A stretch of DNA of 64,000 bases, from positions 5,642,001 through 5,706,000 of the forward strand of contig NZ_CP045702.1 in the NCBI RefSeq assembly GCF_014216315.1. The letters run 5' to 3'. The notes below the pieces were generated by a model. It had not been told where the DNA came from, made no database searches, and saw only the letters and a list, made by a program, of their open reading frames with translations. This DNA is from Streptomyces finlayi (GTDB taxonomy: Bacteria; Actinomycetota; Actinomycetes; Streptomycetales; Streptomycetaceae). The translations under genes and the position numbers were made by a program. Below are positions 1 through 8,267 of this stretch, piece after piece; the stretch's first letter is position 1; every line of letters starts with the position of its first letter.

Positions 1-1488
1 GTTCTCCATTGAGGACTGCTCGGCATTGCGGCCGGCCGCGGCGGGGCCGCGGTTCACGTTCTTGGTGTGCGGCAGGGCGACGTAGGGGAACGAGGTGCCG
101 AACGACACCTCGTTGGCGTCGACCTTGTCGCCGTCCGCGAGCGCGGGCACGAGAACGCCGGTCTGGGCGGCGCCCTCGACGGCCTGGAGCGAGATGTCGA
201 TGACGTCGTCGGCGAGGCGGCGTCCGTTCGGGAAGCCGGCCAGGTCGCCCGCGAGTACGCCGAGGCGCTTGGGCTGCGCCGTGGGCGGCACCGCCATGTT
301 CAGGCGCAGTTCCTCCGCCGGGACGATGCTCTGGAGCGCCGCGTCCTGGTTGAGGCGGTGCGCGTTCAGGTCGGCCTTGATCGGGCCGCACACCTTGCAG
401 ATGCCCGTCAGATAGATCTCGGCGAGGTCGTTACGGGGCGTCGCGGGGGCTGGGATGCCGTAGACCTGCTGGATGAGCTTGGGCAGGATCGGGTCGTACA
501 CCTTGTCGACGACGGGCTGGACCGTACGGTCCTGGTCCGGGTTGAGGGTGTTGAAAGCGTCCTTGAACTTCAGCGGGACGACGACCTCGTTGACCAGCGG
601 GTTCCCGAGGCGGGAAACCTGCTTCCACTGCTTGCTGGTGGCCTTGTCGCGGGAGTCGTTGATGGTGACGCCCGCACGGTCGGTGGTCGACCACACACCG
701 ATGACCGGGTTGCGGGAGGTGTTGCCCCGGAGGGCGAGCCGCTTCTTGGGGACCTGGATGGCGATGGTGTTGACGTTGTAGCCGGCCAGGGTGTCCTGCC
801 CCCGCTTGCTCAGGTCGCCGCCGTAGAGAAGGTCGAAGACGCGCAGGTCGGCGAAGAACGGGTCCTCGGCCTGACCCGCGTACGTCTTGCCGCCGCCCGG
901 AAGACCGAGGGTCGCCTGGTTGCGCAGCGCCGCGTAGTCGGGCATCGACGCCTTACCTGTGCGCGACGGCGCGGCCGGTACGCCCGACAGGAGGGTCCGG
1001 CTCTTTCCTCTGGTGGTGACGACCAGGTCGTAGACCTGACGGAAGTTCAGGTCCGGGTCCTTCAGCGAGGTGACCTGGCCGGTGTTGTAGAGGAACTGGT
1101 CCGCGGCATCGCGGTAGCTACTGCGGAATCGCCAGCTGTACGTGATGTCGGCGACGCCGTCACCGGTGTTGTCGACCTTGATGTTGTAGCGCAGGTCGTC
1201 GCCGAACGCGTAGAAGTTCGGACCACCGTTGGGCTCCTCCATCGGGATCCAGTTCGCCACCATCGTGACGGTGTCGGCCCTGTCGGGGCTGGTGAACGCG
1301 TACACGTCGGTGTTGTCCGCCCGGGGGTCCCCGGCGATCAGGGGAGCCTCGCGATGGCTGGAGGCCGCGCTGAGGCCCGGGGCGAGGGTCATCGCTCCGA
1401 GTCCGGCGGCCAGGGTGGTGGCACCAAGCACGAGCAGGGACTGGTCCAGGACGCGTCGCGAGCGGGGCCTGGCCTGGGAAACCTTCAC
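1..1488 (-). CDS. Secreted DUF4331-family protein (partial, runs off left edge)
   Basis: The reverse strand reads open from a GTG at 1488 to the window edge (496 codons, no stop seen). An AGAAGGA ribosome binding site lies about 5 nt upstream. The N-terminus has an Arg-rich start, a hydrophobic stretch and an Ala-rich cleavage region, so export (possibly Tat-type) is likely. Right after it comes SSHREAPLIAGDPRADNTDV, the hallmark of DUF4331 proteins, and the rest fits that family, including a later paired-Cys segment GICKVCGP. The molecular function of the family is unknown. It is divergent from the DUF4394 remnant at 2147; DUF4331 and DUF4394 genes are often found near each other, which supports both calls. 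The large plus-strand frames over this gene are shadows. Confidence 0.88.
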   Translation of the reverse strand, partial: MKVSQARPRSRRVLDQSLLVLGATTLAAGLGAMTLAPGLSAASSHREAPLIAGDPRADNTDVYAFTSPDRADTVTMVANWIPMEEPNGGPNFYAFGDDLRYNIKVDNTGDGVADITYSWRFRSSYRDAADQFLYNTGQVTSLKDPDLNFRQVYDLVVTTRGKSRTLLSGVPAAPSRTGKASMPDYAALRNQATLGLPGGGKTYAGQAEDPFFADLRVFDLLYGGDLSKRGQDTLAGYNVNTIAIQVPKKRLALRGNTSRNPVIGVWSTTDRAGVTINDSRDKATSKQWKQVSRLGNPLVNEVVVPLKFKDAFNTLNPDQDRTVQPVVDKVYDPILPKLIQQVYGIPAPATPRNDLAEIYLTGICKVCGPIKADLNAHRLNQDAALQSIVPAEELRLNMAVPPTAQPKRLGVLAGDLAGFPNGRRLADDVIDISLQAVEGAAQTGVLVPALADGDKVDANEVSFGTSFPYVALPHTKNVNRGPAAAGRNAEQSSMEN

Positions 1489-1841
1489 GGCATTCCTTCT
1501 GTCTGCTGACTCCCTGCCTGGCACGCGTAAGGGCATGCGGAAGGGAGGACTGGCTGATGGGGGTGGCGTTCGGCACCGCGGCGAGACATCTCGCACCGAC
1601 CGTGCCGACGGGAAAGGGGGTGAATCGCCGAGGAGGGATGAGATTCTGCCGCTCCGTCAAAAACTGTGCAGCCGTAGACAAGCATGCCCAAACGCCGTCC
1701 CGCACGGACCTCGATTGCATCCTCACGTCAGCTGCGCGGCCCGCGACGGATGAAAGGGCCGGTGGGACCGGCAAAGTGGCGAAATGGACGTCCCGCAAAA
1801 TCGACGACGACACAGACGCCGCACGCTGGGCCGAAAGGGTC

Positions 1842-1880
1842 ACCCCCTCTTATTGCAAGCTGCTCGCAATAAGAGGGGGT
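1842..1880. promoter_or_regulatory. Perfect 15-bp inverted repeat between two divergent genes; candidate operator
   Basis: ACCCCCTCTTATTGC (1842-1856) and GCAATAAGAGGGGGT (1866-1880) are exact reverse complements around a 9-nt loop. An inner TTGCAAGC half-site faces TCGCAA. Both flanking genes start outward (1488 minus, 2147 plus), so this is not where a terminator would serve either of them; an operator shared by the divergent promoters is more likely. The AT-rich core with TTGC/GCAA arms loosely recalls actinobacterial Fur-type sites, but that is only a resemblance. The rest of the gap 1489-2146 shows no convincing coding sequence. Confidence 0.55.
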
Positions 1881-2146
1881 TGGGAGTTCACTCTCCCGGC
1901 GCAACGGAACTGCTGGAGCACAATGTCCATGGGAATCAGGGCAGTCCGGCATCCTCTGTCCACTGGTGCTCGGCGGCCCGAGCCGGAGCCACCTGCCACC
2001 CGCCACGGACAACACCGTCATCCCGCCTCGTGCTTCCAATGGGGTGACTTTCCCACCCTCAGCCAATCCGTGCGCGCGTCGGCCTCGAACCAGTCGTGAA
2101 CCCGCTCGCCATTCTGGTCGGGTCACTTCACTTCTCCGGGAGCACC

Positions 2147-2476
2147 ATGCGTACTCGTAAGACCGCCGTCGCCGCCGTGCCCGTCGCCGTGGTCGCGGGC
2201 CTGTCCGCGCCCGCCCTGGCGTCCGCGGACGGCCGCCACGGACACAACACGGACCACCGAGGACAGGCGCTGACCGCCATCGGGCTGACCGCCGACCAGG
2301 GCCTGGTCGAGTTCACCGTCGACCGGCCGGCCAAGACCATGACCATCGGGAAGGTGTCCGGTCTGCGCGGTGACACAAAGGTCGTCGGCATCGACTTCCG
2401 AGTTCAGAACGAAAGGCTCTATGGCGTCGGCGACAAGGGCGGCATCTACACCCTCAACACTGAAGCTTCCCCTTGA
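2147..2476 (+). pseudogene. DUF4394-family secreted protein, 3' part removed by IS3-family insertion
   Basis: The ATG at 2147 follows CGGGAG. The protein begins with a signal peptide (MRTRKTAVAAV... ending near ALASADG) and continues as a DUF4394 beta-propeller-like start: LTAIGLTADQGLVEFTVDRP, then KVSGLRGDTKVVGIDFRVQN and YGVGDKGGIYTLNT. Homologues run to about 250-300 residues. Here the frame meets the IS left end at 2458 and stops in IS sequence at 2476 after only 109 residues. No continuation of the gene is seen beyond the right IS end, so the distal part has been deleted rather than merely split. Confidence 0.8.
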
Positions 2477-2486
2477 TCGTGGACAC
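2458..2486 (+). repeat. Left terminal inverted repeat of the IS3-family element
   Basis: This 29-bp end starts CACTGAAG, matching the reverse complement of 3738-3766 at 26 of 29 positions by eye. The core is TTCCCCTTGATC followed by GTGGACAC. Confidence 0.8.
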
Positions 2487-2530
2487 CTGGAGACTGGGAT
2501 CTGAGTGGTTCCAGAGGGAGCTGTGACCAG

Positions 2531-3730
2531 GTGGCAAGCAAGTACACGAAGCGGTACTCGGACGAGTACAAGCGGGACGCGATCGAGCTCGTGCGTTCGT
2601 CGGGGCGAACGGTGACCGATGTCGCCCGGCAGCTCGGCGTCAGTTCCGAGAGCCTGCGCGGCTGGGCGAAAAGGGCCAAGGCCGCCGAGGCCCAGCCTCC
2701 CGCGGCGGAGTCGCCGGGGTCGCCGGCCGCGGACGCGGCGGAGCTGAAGCGGCTGCGGAAGCTGACCGTGGAGCAGGCAAAGACGATCGAAATCCAAAAA
2801 AACGACAGCTTTCTTCGCGAAGGAGAGCGATCGGTGAGCGCGATATGCCGGTTCATCCACGCGGAGAAGGCGAACTTCACGACCGTTCTGCTGTGCCGGG
2901 TGATGAAGACGGCCCGCTCCACCTATTACGCCTGGGCCGCGGGTATCGAGGCCCGCCGGATGCGGCGGCAGGCCGACGAGGCCCTGGTCCACGAGATCAC
3001 CGTGATCCACCTCGCCTCCAGAGGTACCTACGGGGTCCCGCGCGTGAACGCCGAACTGCGCCGCCTGGGCCGCCCGGTCAACCGCAAGCGCCTCGCCCGC
3101 GTCATGCGCGAGCACGGCATCGCCGGCCACACCCGGCGCACCGGCCGCCGCAGCCTTACCAAGCAGGACGCCGGTGCCGCCCCGGCTCCCGACCTGATCG
3201 GCCGCCACTTCCACGCCGACCGTCCCGGACAGAAGATCGTCGGGGACATCACCTACATCCCCACCGCCGAGGGATGGCTCTACCTCGCCGGCTGGCTCGA
3301 CCTGGCCACCCGCGAAGTCATCGGCTACTCCATGGCCGATCACCACCGCGCCGACCTCGTCGTCGACGCCCTGGACATGGCCGCGAACATGGGCCGCCTG
3401 GACACCGGTTGCGTGATCCACTCGGACCGCGGATCCGAATACACGTCCAGTCAACTCCGCCGCAGAATAAGCGAGTTGGGAGGGCGTCAGAGCATGGGGC
3501 GGACCGGGATCTGTTACGACAATGCCGCAGCGGAGAGTTTCTGGGCGATCCTCAAAGAGGAGATCGGCACCCGATTCTGGTCCGACCGGGCTACCGCTCG
3601 CGCCGAGATCTTCGCGTTCATCGAGACCTTCTACAACCGTCGCAGACTGCGCAAGCACATCCGCTGGGGCTACCTCACGCCCCACGAGACACGCCTGCGC
3701 TACCAGCAGGGACAGGCCCTCGCGGCGTAA
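2531..3730 (+). CDS. IS3-family transposase, OrfA and OrfB fused in one frame
   Basis: This DDE transposase (399 aa) starts at GTG 2531 behind GAGGGAG. An N-terminal helix-turn-helix (YSDEYKRDAIELVRSSGRTV ... LGVSSESLRGWAK) is followed by a short coiled region and an IS3 OrfB/rve catalytic core. The catalytic residues are D239 (VGDITYI), D299 (IHSDRGSEY) and E335 (AAAESFWAILKEE), which gives correct D(35)E spacing. Most relatives make two overlapping ORFs joined by a programmed -1 frameshift. Here a run of seven A at 2796-2802 places both parts in one frame: with six A the reading would give KTTAFFAKESDR and a stop, the usual OrfA end. The element is probably able to make full-length transposase without frameshifting. 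Confidence 0.92.
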   Translation: MASKYTKRYSDEYKRDAIELVRSSGRTVTDVARQLGVSSESLRGWAKRAKAAEAQPPAAESPGSPAADAAELKRLRKLTVEQAKTIEIQKNDSFLREGERSVSAICRFIHAEKANFTTVLLCRVMKTARSTYYAWAAGIEARRMRRQADEALVHEITVIHLASRGTYGVPRVNAELRRLGRPVNRKRLARVMREHGIAGHTRRTGRRSLTKQDAGAAPAPDLIGRHFHADRPGQKIVGDITYIPTAEGWLYLAGWLDLATREVIGYSMADHHRADLVVDALDMAANMGRLDTGCVIHSDRGSEYTSSQLRRRISELGGRQSMGRTGICYDNAAAESFWAILKEEIGTRFWSDRATARAEIFAFIETFYNRRRLRKHIRWGYLTPHETRLRYQQGQALAA

Positions 3731-3737
3731 CGAAAAC

Positions 3738-3766
3738 GTGTCCATGATCACGGGGAAACTTCAGTG
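3738..3766 (-). repeat. Right terminal inverted repeat of the IS3-family element
   Basis: Read on the minus strand this end starts CACTGAAGTTTCCCC and continues to GTGATCATGGACAC, pairing with the left end at 2458-2486. Confidence 0.8.
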
Positions 3767-3842
3767 CGGCGAACGTGAGGCTTCGGTCTTCAAGGCAGAT
3801 CTTGCATGGCTGTGAGCTGGCCTTTTGTGGCCCTGGCGTGTA

Positions 3843-3865
3843 TGGGACCGTTAAGAACGATCCCA
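3843..3865. repeat. Hairpin TGGGACCGTT-AAG-AACGATCCCA in a non-coding stretch
   Basis: The 10-bp arms have one mismatch and a 3-nt loop. Similar GTGGGA/TCCCAC hairpins occur at 41671-41687 and 51720-51745, each followed within about 25 nt by GGTCGA. The whole gap 3767-4270 has no ORF with family features or a ribosome binding site. It looks like decayed sequence bordering the IS. Confidence 0.45.
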
Positions 3866-4270
3866 CGGCTACTGGTCGATTTGAGACCGCTCATAGCGCA
3901 CGTTCTCCGGAAGTCGCTGGAGTGCGAACAGCACTGGATGCTTGCGGTCAGCATGTGGCTGAGGGCGTCAGACACTGGGATGAGTTGGGACGGATCGGAC
4001 CGGCGGTCGCTTCGTCCGGCAAGGCGGAGGGGTGCCGGCGGGCCCAATGTCCCGGGCGCGTAGTCCGGCGCCGGGGAGCGCGCCGCACCTTCATGAAACA
4101 TCCGGTGGAACCTGTCGGGCACTGGCGCCGCCGACCCGGCCGCTCGGCCCACCGCCTCCGACGCGCCGACTCGGCCCAGCATCAGCTACGAGCCGGCATT
4201 CGCGGAGGCGTCACGGAAGAACAAGCTAAGTGCCCGGCGTGCGTGGGCGGTGGACTCGCGCGGTGCCCGG

Positions 4271-5812
4271 TCAGAGCGGGCCGGGAGCGAAGGACAGCAT
4301 GCGGGCTTCGCGTTGGTCGTCGTTGCCGCTCACGCCCGCCGACGTGAGGACGACCCGTCCGTCGGCATAGGCCAGCCGCCCGCCGAACATCTCGAACTCC
4401 TGCGCCGCGGTCGATGCGGGGTGTCGCAGCAGCACCTTCTCCGTGCCCGCGGCGCCCGGGCCCATCAGGAAGGTCCGGCCGGGGCGGCTCGGTGTGGCCG
4501 ACTCGTAGACGAGCGCCGCCTTGCCCTTCTCCGCACGCAGGGGGTGCAAGGTGCGCAACTCGTTGTTCTTGATGCCCCAGAGGAACTTCCCGGTGGTCAG
4601 GTCGTACAGGCGGATCCTGTCGTTGCCGCCCAGGATGATGTGGCCGTTGCCGACGGCGGTGCCGCGGCAGGGCTGGATGTCGCCGCCGCTGCTGTCTCCG
4701 GCGCACTGCTCGAGGCTCTTGTCCCGTGGGTCGATGGTGGTGCCGGTCTTTCCTTCCGGGCCCAGGGCCACGACCCGCCAGTCGTTGATGTGGTCCACCG
4801 CGTTTTCCGTGGTGAAGACGACCGGATCGACGGAGATCATGCTTCCGAGCCTCCATCCGGTCTTGGTCCGGTGGCGCCACAGGACCTTGCCGGTGAGCGG
4901 GTCGATCTCGCGCAGCTGGCTGTGGTTCTTGCTCTGGTCGATGTCGATCATGCAGTCGGACTTCACCAGGAGCCGGGCGCCGCCCGCCACGTCGTCGGGG
5001 AAGCACTTCCCCGGGTCCTCCCAGGGGATGTCGAAAAGCTCGGTCCCGTCATCGACCCGGTAGGCGGTCGCCTTCATGCTCCGGGCGATCGCGAAGGTAC
5101 CGGCGCTGATGGCGCTACGCACGATGAACGTGTTGTCCCCGTCACCGGTCTCGGGGAGCTCTTTGTGCCACCCCGGCTTCCCGGTCTTCAGATCGATCAT
5201 CTGCATTTGGTTGCACCGATTGTTCCTCCCGGCGTCGGCCCTCTTGTGGTACACGAGCACGACCTTGCCGTCGGGCGTCGGGTTGACCGGTGTCTCGCAG
5301 ACGGGAGCGGGCAATCGCATGCTCCAGACCTCGGCGCCGTCCGAGAGACGGTAGGCCGCGACCTTTTTGTGCAGGGCCTGGACGACGGTGTCGCCGACGA
5401 TCCACAGATCGTAGAGCTTCTGGCGCCCGTTGGGCAGGTCGGTCTTGTCGTCGACGATCCACGTCGCCGCATCCCCTGGCTTCCGTGCGGCGTTGATCTC
5501 CTCCGTGGTCGGGATGTGCTTCGCCTGCGGGGTGCTGACCGCGGGGGAGCTGGGCGGGGCCGTCGGCGCGGAGGGGCCGGATGATTCCTTCGCCACGGGG
5601 GTGGTGGGCCCGTCCTCTCCCCGGTCTACGAAGGCGTACACCCCTCCCCCCACGGCCACGAGCAGCAGCGCGACGGCGGCGGCGATGACCGGTGCTCCGC
5701 CGAAGCGCCGCCGACGCGGTGGCGGCCCGAAGCCTTCCGAGGCATACGGGTTGCCGGGAACGGGCTGCTGCGGCGAGCCAGGTGTGTACCAGGGCTGCGG
5801 CGGGTTGGGCAT
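4271..5812 (-). CDS. Membrane-anchored PQQ-like beta-propeller protein
   Basis: The ATG at 5812 is chosen because AGGGGGAAG sits 5 nt upstream; the longer open frame lacks such support. The protein has 513 aa. A Pro/Gly-rich cytoplasmic head (MPNPPQPWYTPGSPQQ) and basic RRRRFGG precede one transmembrane helix (APVIAAAVALLLVAVGGGVY). A Pro/Ser linker and then repeated blades follow, such as GKPGWHKELPETGDGDN, GKVLWRHRTKTGW and GKFLWGIKNNE. That G-x-x-x-W repeat is typical of PQQ-binding-like (WD40-like) propellers in Streptomyces surface proteins. A ligand is not predictable. It is monocistronic. Confidence 0.85.
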   Translation of the reverse strand: MPNPPQPWYTPGSPQQPVPGNPYASEGFGPPPRRRRFGGAPVIAAAVALLLVAVGGGVYAFVDRGEDGPTTPVAKESSGPSAPTAPPSSPAVSTPQAKHIPTTEEINAARKPGDAATWIVDDKTDLPNGRQKLYDLWIVGDTVVQALHKKVAAYRLSDGAEVWSMRLPAPVCETPVNPTPDGKVVLVYHKRADAGRNNRCNQMQMIDLKTGKPGWHKELPETGDGDNTFIVRSAISAGTFAIARSMKATAYRVDDGTELFDIPWEDPGKCFPDDVAGGARLLVKSDCMIDIDQSKNHSQLREIDPLTGKVLWRHRTKTGWRLGSMISVDPVVFTTENAVDHINDWRVVALGPEGKTGTTIDPRDKSLEQCAGDSSGGDIQPCRGTAVGNGHIILGGNDRIRLYDLTTGKFLWGIKNNELRTLHPLRAEKGKAALVYESATPSRPGRTFLMGPGAAGTEKVLLRHPASTAAQEFEMFGGRLAYADGRVVLTSAGVSGNDDQREARMLSFAPGPL

Positions 5813-6095
5813 GGGTCTTCCCCCTGAGACGTGCCACTCGGTCAGGAAACTACTTCTCAGGCTCAGGCTCGGAAGACGGGCGGAGGTGTGCTCCGTCGTC
5901 TCACGAGGCCGCCCGCGAGGATCACTGGTATGGACGCGCCACGCGCCGATGCGGTTCTCCCGCAACGGCAACGGACCGCACGGTCGTTGAGAAGTCGTCA
6001 ACCACCCTCGATGACTGTTCTTGGAGCCAGGTGGCCGTCCGTGGCCGGTGCCTGTGGATGTGCGAACACGGGGCGGGCAGGCGAGGTGAGCGCGG

Positions 6096-6225
6096 ATGTA
6101 CGCCATTGATGCCGTCTTGGCTGCCGTAGCCGTCAAGACGGCGGAGCGCGGCTTCGAGGTCACCGTCTTCACCTCGGATGTCGACGACATGGGCAAGTTC
6201 CTGGCGGACCATCGCATTCGGGTGG
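6096..6225 (+). pseudogene. Relic of a PIN-domain (VapC-like) protein, C-terminal fragment
   Basis: The reading YAIDAVLAAVAVKTAERG then VTVFTSDVDDMGKFLADH resembles the last third of PIN-domain ribonucleases, with the conserved ID...A and TSDxDD motifs. There is no N-terminal part with the first catalytic Asp, and the frame drifts into low-complexity sequence after about 6225. It lies in the non-coding stretch 5813-7056 together with an IS relic at 6593. The rest of that stretch shows nothing codable. Confidence 0.55.
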
Positions 6226-6592
6226 AAAGGGTCTGGCTGCAGGCGCCGGGGCCCGCCGCCCCGGATGTGCCGGGGGGCCGAGGGGCGGGGCCCCGGGTGC
6301 CGCGCTGGTCGCAGTCGCACCCGGCCCGCGCCATAACTTCCGTCCGGGGTCCGGGGTCAAGGTCCTCATCGCGGTCGGAGCCACCCGTCTCGGCGCCTAG
6401 TCGTCCGCTACGGACCGTAGCCGCGCACTCTGGATGGTGATGGGGTCAACGGCTCATGTAGCGCGACGTAGCCAGGGGTGATCTGTTGCCCCCTGGATCC
6501 GAGGTCCCGCTCGAACGTAGGAAGCTGCCGCCGGCCCCCGCCCCCGCAAGCGGCCGTACGGAGGCTCACGTCCGGGCCAGGATCGGGCCCGC

Positions 6593-6835
6593 TGAAGCTT
6601 CCCCTTGATCTTGGTCGCGCTTGTCCACTCCTCCGGCAGGACCGTGGCCGAGATCGCCCAGGAGCCCGGCGTCAGTCCGGCGAGTCTGCGTAACCGGTCC
6701 GGCGCGAGCAGGCCGACCGCCGCGAAGGCGCCCTGGCGAGCTGACAGCCGCCGAGCGTGAGGAACTGCGGCAGCCGCGCAGGCAGAACCGCGAACGGCGG
6801 CAGGCGATCGAGAAGTCGGCGGTAAGCGGCAGGAC
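6593..6835 (+). mobile_element. Degraded IS3-type element (left end plus OrfA remnant)
   Basis: TGAAGCTTCCCCTTGATC at 6593 is identical to the corresponding bases of the left end of the intact element at 2461. What follows is a broken OrfA: VALVHSSGRTVAEIAQE ... GVSPASLRN corresponds to ELVRSSGRTVTDVARQ ... LGVSSESLRG of the intact copy. Later, in another frame, LTAAEREELRQPRRQNRERR matches the usual OrfA coiled segment. About 100 bp between the end and the helix-turn-helix are missing and no OrfB remains. Confidence 0.7.
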
Positions 6836-7056
6836 GATGGCAGCGGCCTCCGCGAGCTCCAAGATGAGGACGAGCGGCCTGTTCGCCTCCTGCTGGTCTT
6901 TGCCTTGGTGGCCTTCGGAGGCTCGGGGGTCCGACGAACGGAGCGGGAATCCGCCTTCCGAACTGGGTGACGTCGGTGTCCTGAAACTTGTCCTGATTGA
7001 GATCGATTCCGGCTGCTAGCTTCGGTCCGACAGCAAAGCCTACTGAGGAGTACGCC

Positions 7057-8265
7057 ATGAGGAGACGTCAGTTGACCCGCCGGCGGATATCCGTTCTGGC
7101 CGTCACGGTCGCCGCGTTCACCGCGGCCGCCCTGGGCAGTGCCCCGGCCGCGCATGCCGCCGGGCCCGCCGAACTTCGCCTCGTTCCGCTCGGCGCCGAC
7201 TACCAATCCGGGCTCCAGCAGCAGGTCGGGTACTGGAACCTGAACCGGCTGTCGGCCGCCGCGCTCAACGGTGACGGGGCCGATGCCGTCGCTCCGGCGG
7301 CCGGATGGGACGACACCGCCCGGCCCTGGGCCGGCGGCGGGAAGGTCACCCGTACGACGGGCAAGCTGGTGATGCGGATGCGCAACGTCGACGACGCGGG
7401 TACGACCGATGGCCTCGCGGCCTGCACCGCCACGGTGGTCAAGAGCCAGAACAAGAGCGTCGTGGTCACCGCGGCGCACTGCCTGCGCGTCAACTGGGGC
7501 CTGAACGGTCCGCTGAACCAGATCGCGACAAACGTGCTGTTCATCCCTGGCTTCCGGGGTGAGAACCTGCCGCGCGTCGCCCCGGGCACCGACCTGAACA
7601 GCGGACCGGCGATCGGACCCGACGTCGCCCCGTACGGAGTATGGGCGGCCACCCGGGCCTGGTGGACCGAGGGCTGGGCGGCCCAGGCCAACCACTTCAA
7701 CAACAACGACATGGCCGCGATGGTCGTCGACAACCCGGCCGACGACCGCCCGATCGAAGAGGTCGTGGGCGGCGGCCAGCCGATCGGCTTCAACCCGGCC
7801 CGCAAGACGCCGCGCACCAACTTTGGCTACCCCAGCGTCAACTTCAAGAGCTACAGCGGCCCCAACTTCTCCAACACCGGCGCGGCGGTGATCAACGGCT
7901 CCCCGAACGTCAACAACGTCCCCGCCGCACAGCAGCGCATCTACGACGGACGCTCGCTGCTGTTCAGCCAGGGTCCGTCCTGGATCAACCGCGAGTGGTG
8001 GAGGGACACAAACAGCGACCTGATGAAGACCCAGCTCAGCCCCGGCGCCAGCGGCGGCCCCTGGTTCAAGGACTTCGACCGGGTCGTCGGCGAGGGCGTC
8101 CTGGTCGGCGTCACCTCGCACTTCGCCCAGTCCAGCACCGGCGGCCTCGACGCGATCGCCGAAGCCGAGTCCCGTGCCCCCAGCCCCTACATGGCCGGGA
8201 CGAACTTCGGCGACCAGGAGAAGGCCGCCTTCGAGACGGCCCAGTCCGTCACCCCCGGAGCCTGA
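7057..8265 (+). CDS. Secreted trypsin-like serine protease
   Basis: The ATG at 7057 is preceded by GAGGAG. This 402-aa protein has a twin-Arg-like basic head (MRRRQLTRRR), a hydrophobic core and an AHA-A type cleavage site near residue 36. The S1-family catalytic triad is visible: H141 in VVVTAAHC, D218 in NNNDMAAM and S332 in LSPGASGGPW. Asn/Gln-rich loops between the motifs are typical of secreted actinobacterial endopeptidases of this type. The next gene starts 2 nt after the stop, so the protease and esterase are probably co-transcribed and both act outside the cell. Confidence 0.88.
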   Translation: MRRRQLTRRRISVLAVTVAAFTAAALGSAPAAHAAGPAELRLVPLGADYQSGLQQQVGYWNLNRLSAAALNGDGADAVAPAAGWDDTARPWAGGGKVTRTTGKLVMRMRNVDDAGTTDGLAACTATVVKSQNKSVVVTAAHCLRVNWGLNGPLNQIATNVLFIPGFRGENLPRVAPGTDLNSGPAIGPDVAPYGVWAATRAWWTEGWAAQANHFNNNDMAAMVVDNPADDRPIEEVVGGGQPIGFNPARKTPRTNFGYPSVNFKSYSGPNFSNTGAAVINGSPNVNNVPAAQQRIYDGRSLLFSQGPSWINREWWRDTNSDLMKTQLSPGASGGPWFKDFDRVVGEGVLVGVTSHFAQSSTGGLDAIAEAESRAPSPYMAGTNFGDQEKAAFETAQSVTPGA

Positions 8266-8267
8266 CC

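Larger units (their letters stand above)
2458..3766 (+). mobile_element. IS3-family insertion sequence, about 1.3 kb
   Basis: A single transposase ORF lies between imperfect terminal inverted repeats (2458-2486 and 3738-3766). The length of about 1309 bp is normal for IS3-type elements. Immediate flanks (CAA to the left, CGG to the right) do not form a 3-bp target duplication, so the insertion was followed by rearrangement or deletion, in line with the missing end of the DUF4394 gene. A degraded relative lies at 6593-6835. Confidence 0.85.

Noticed and set aside
67..1509. 480-codon plus-strand frame over the left edge
   Set aside because: It is the antisense shadow of the DUF4331 gene; its composition is Val/Asp/Arg-rich with no family features.
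2455..3769. A 3-bp target duplication around the IS3 element
   Set aside because: Neither the 26-bp nor the 29-bp definition of the ends leaves matching flanks.
7057..8265. The secreted serine protease as a prodrug-activating peptidase of the cluster
   Set aside because: It is a trypsin-fold enzyme without membrane anchor, sits with an esterase beyond two terminators, and is unlike the S12 peptidases used for D-Asn removal.
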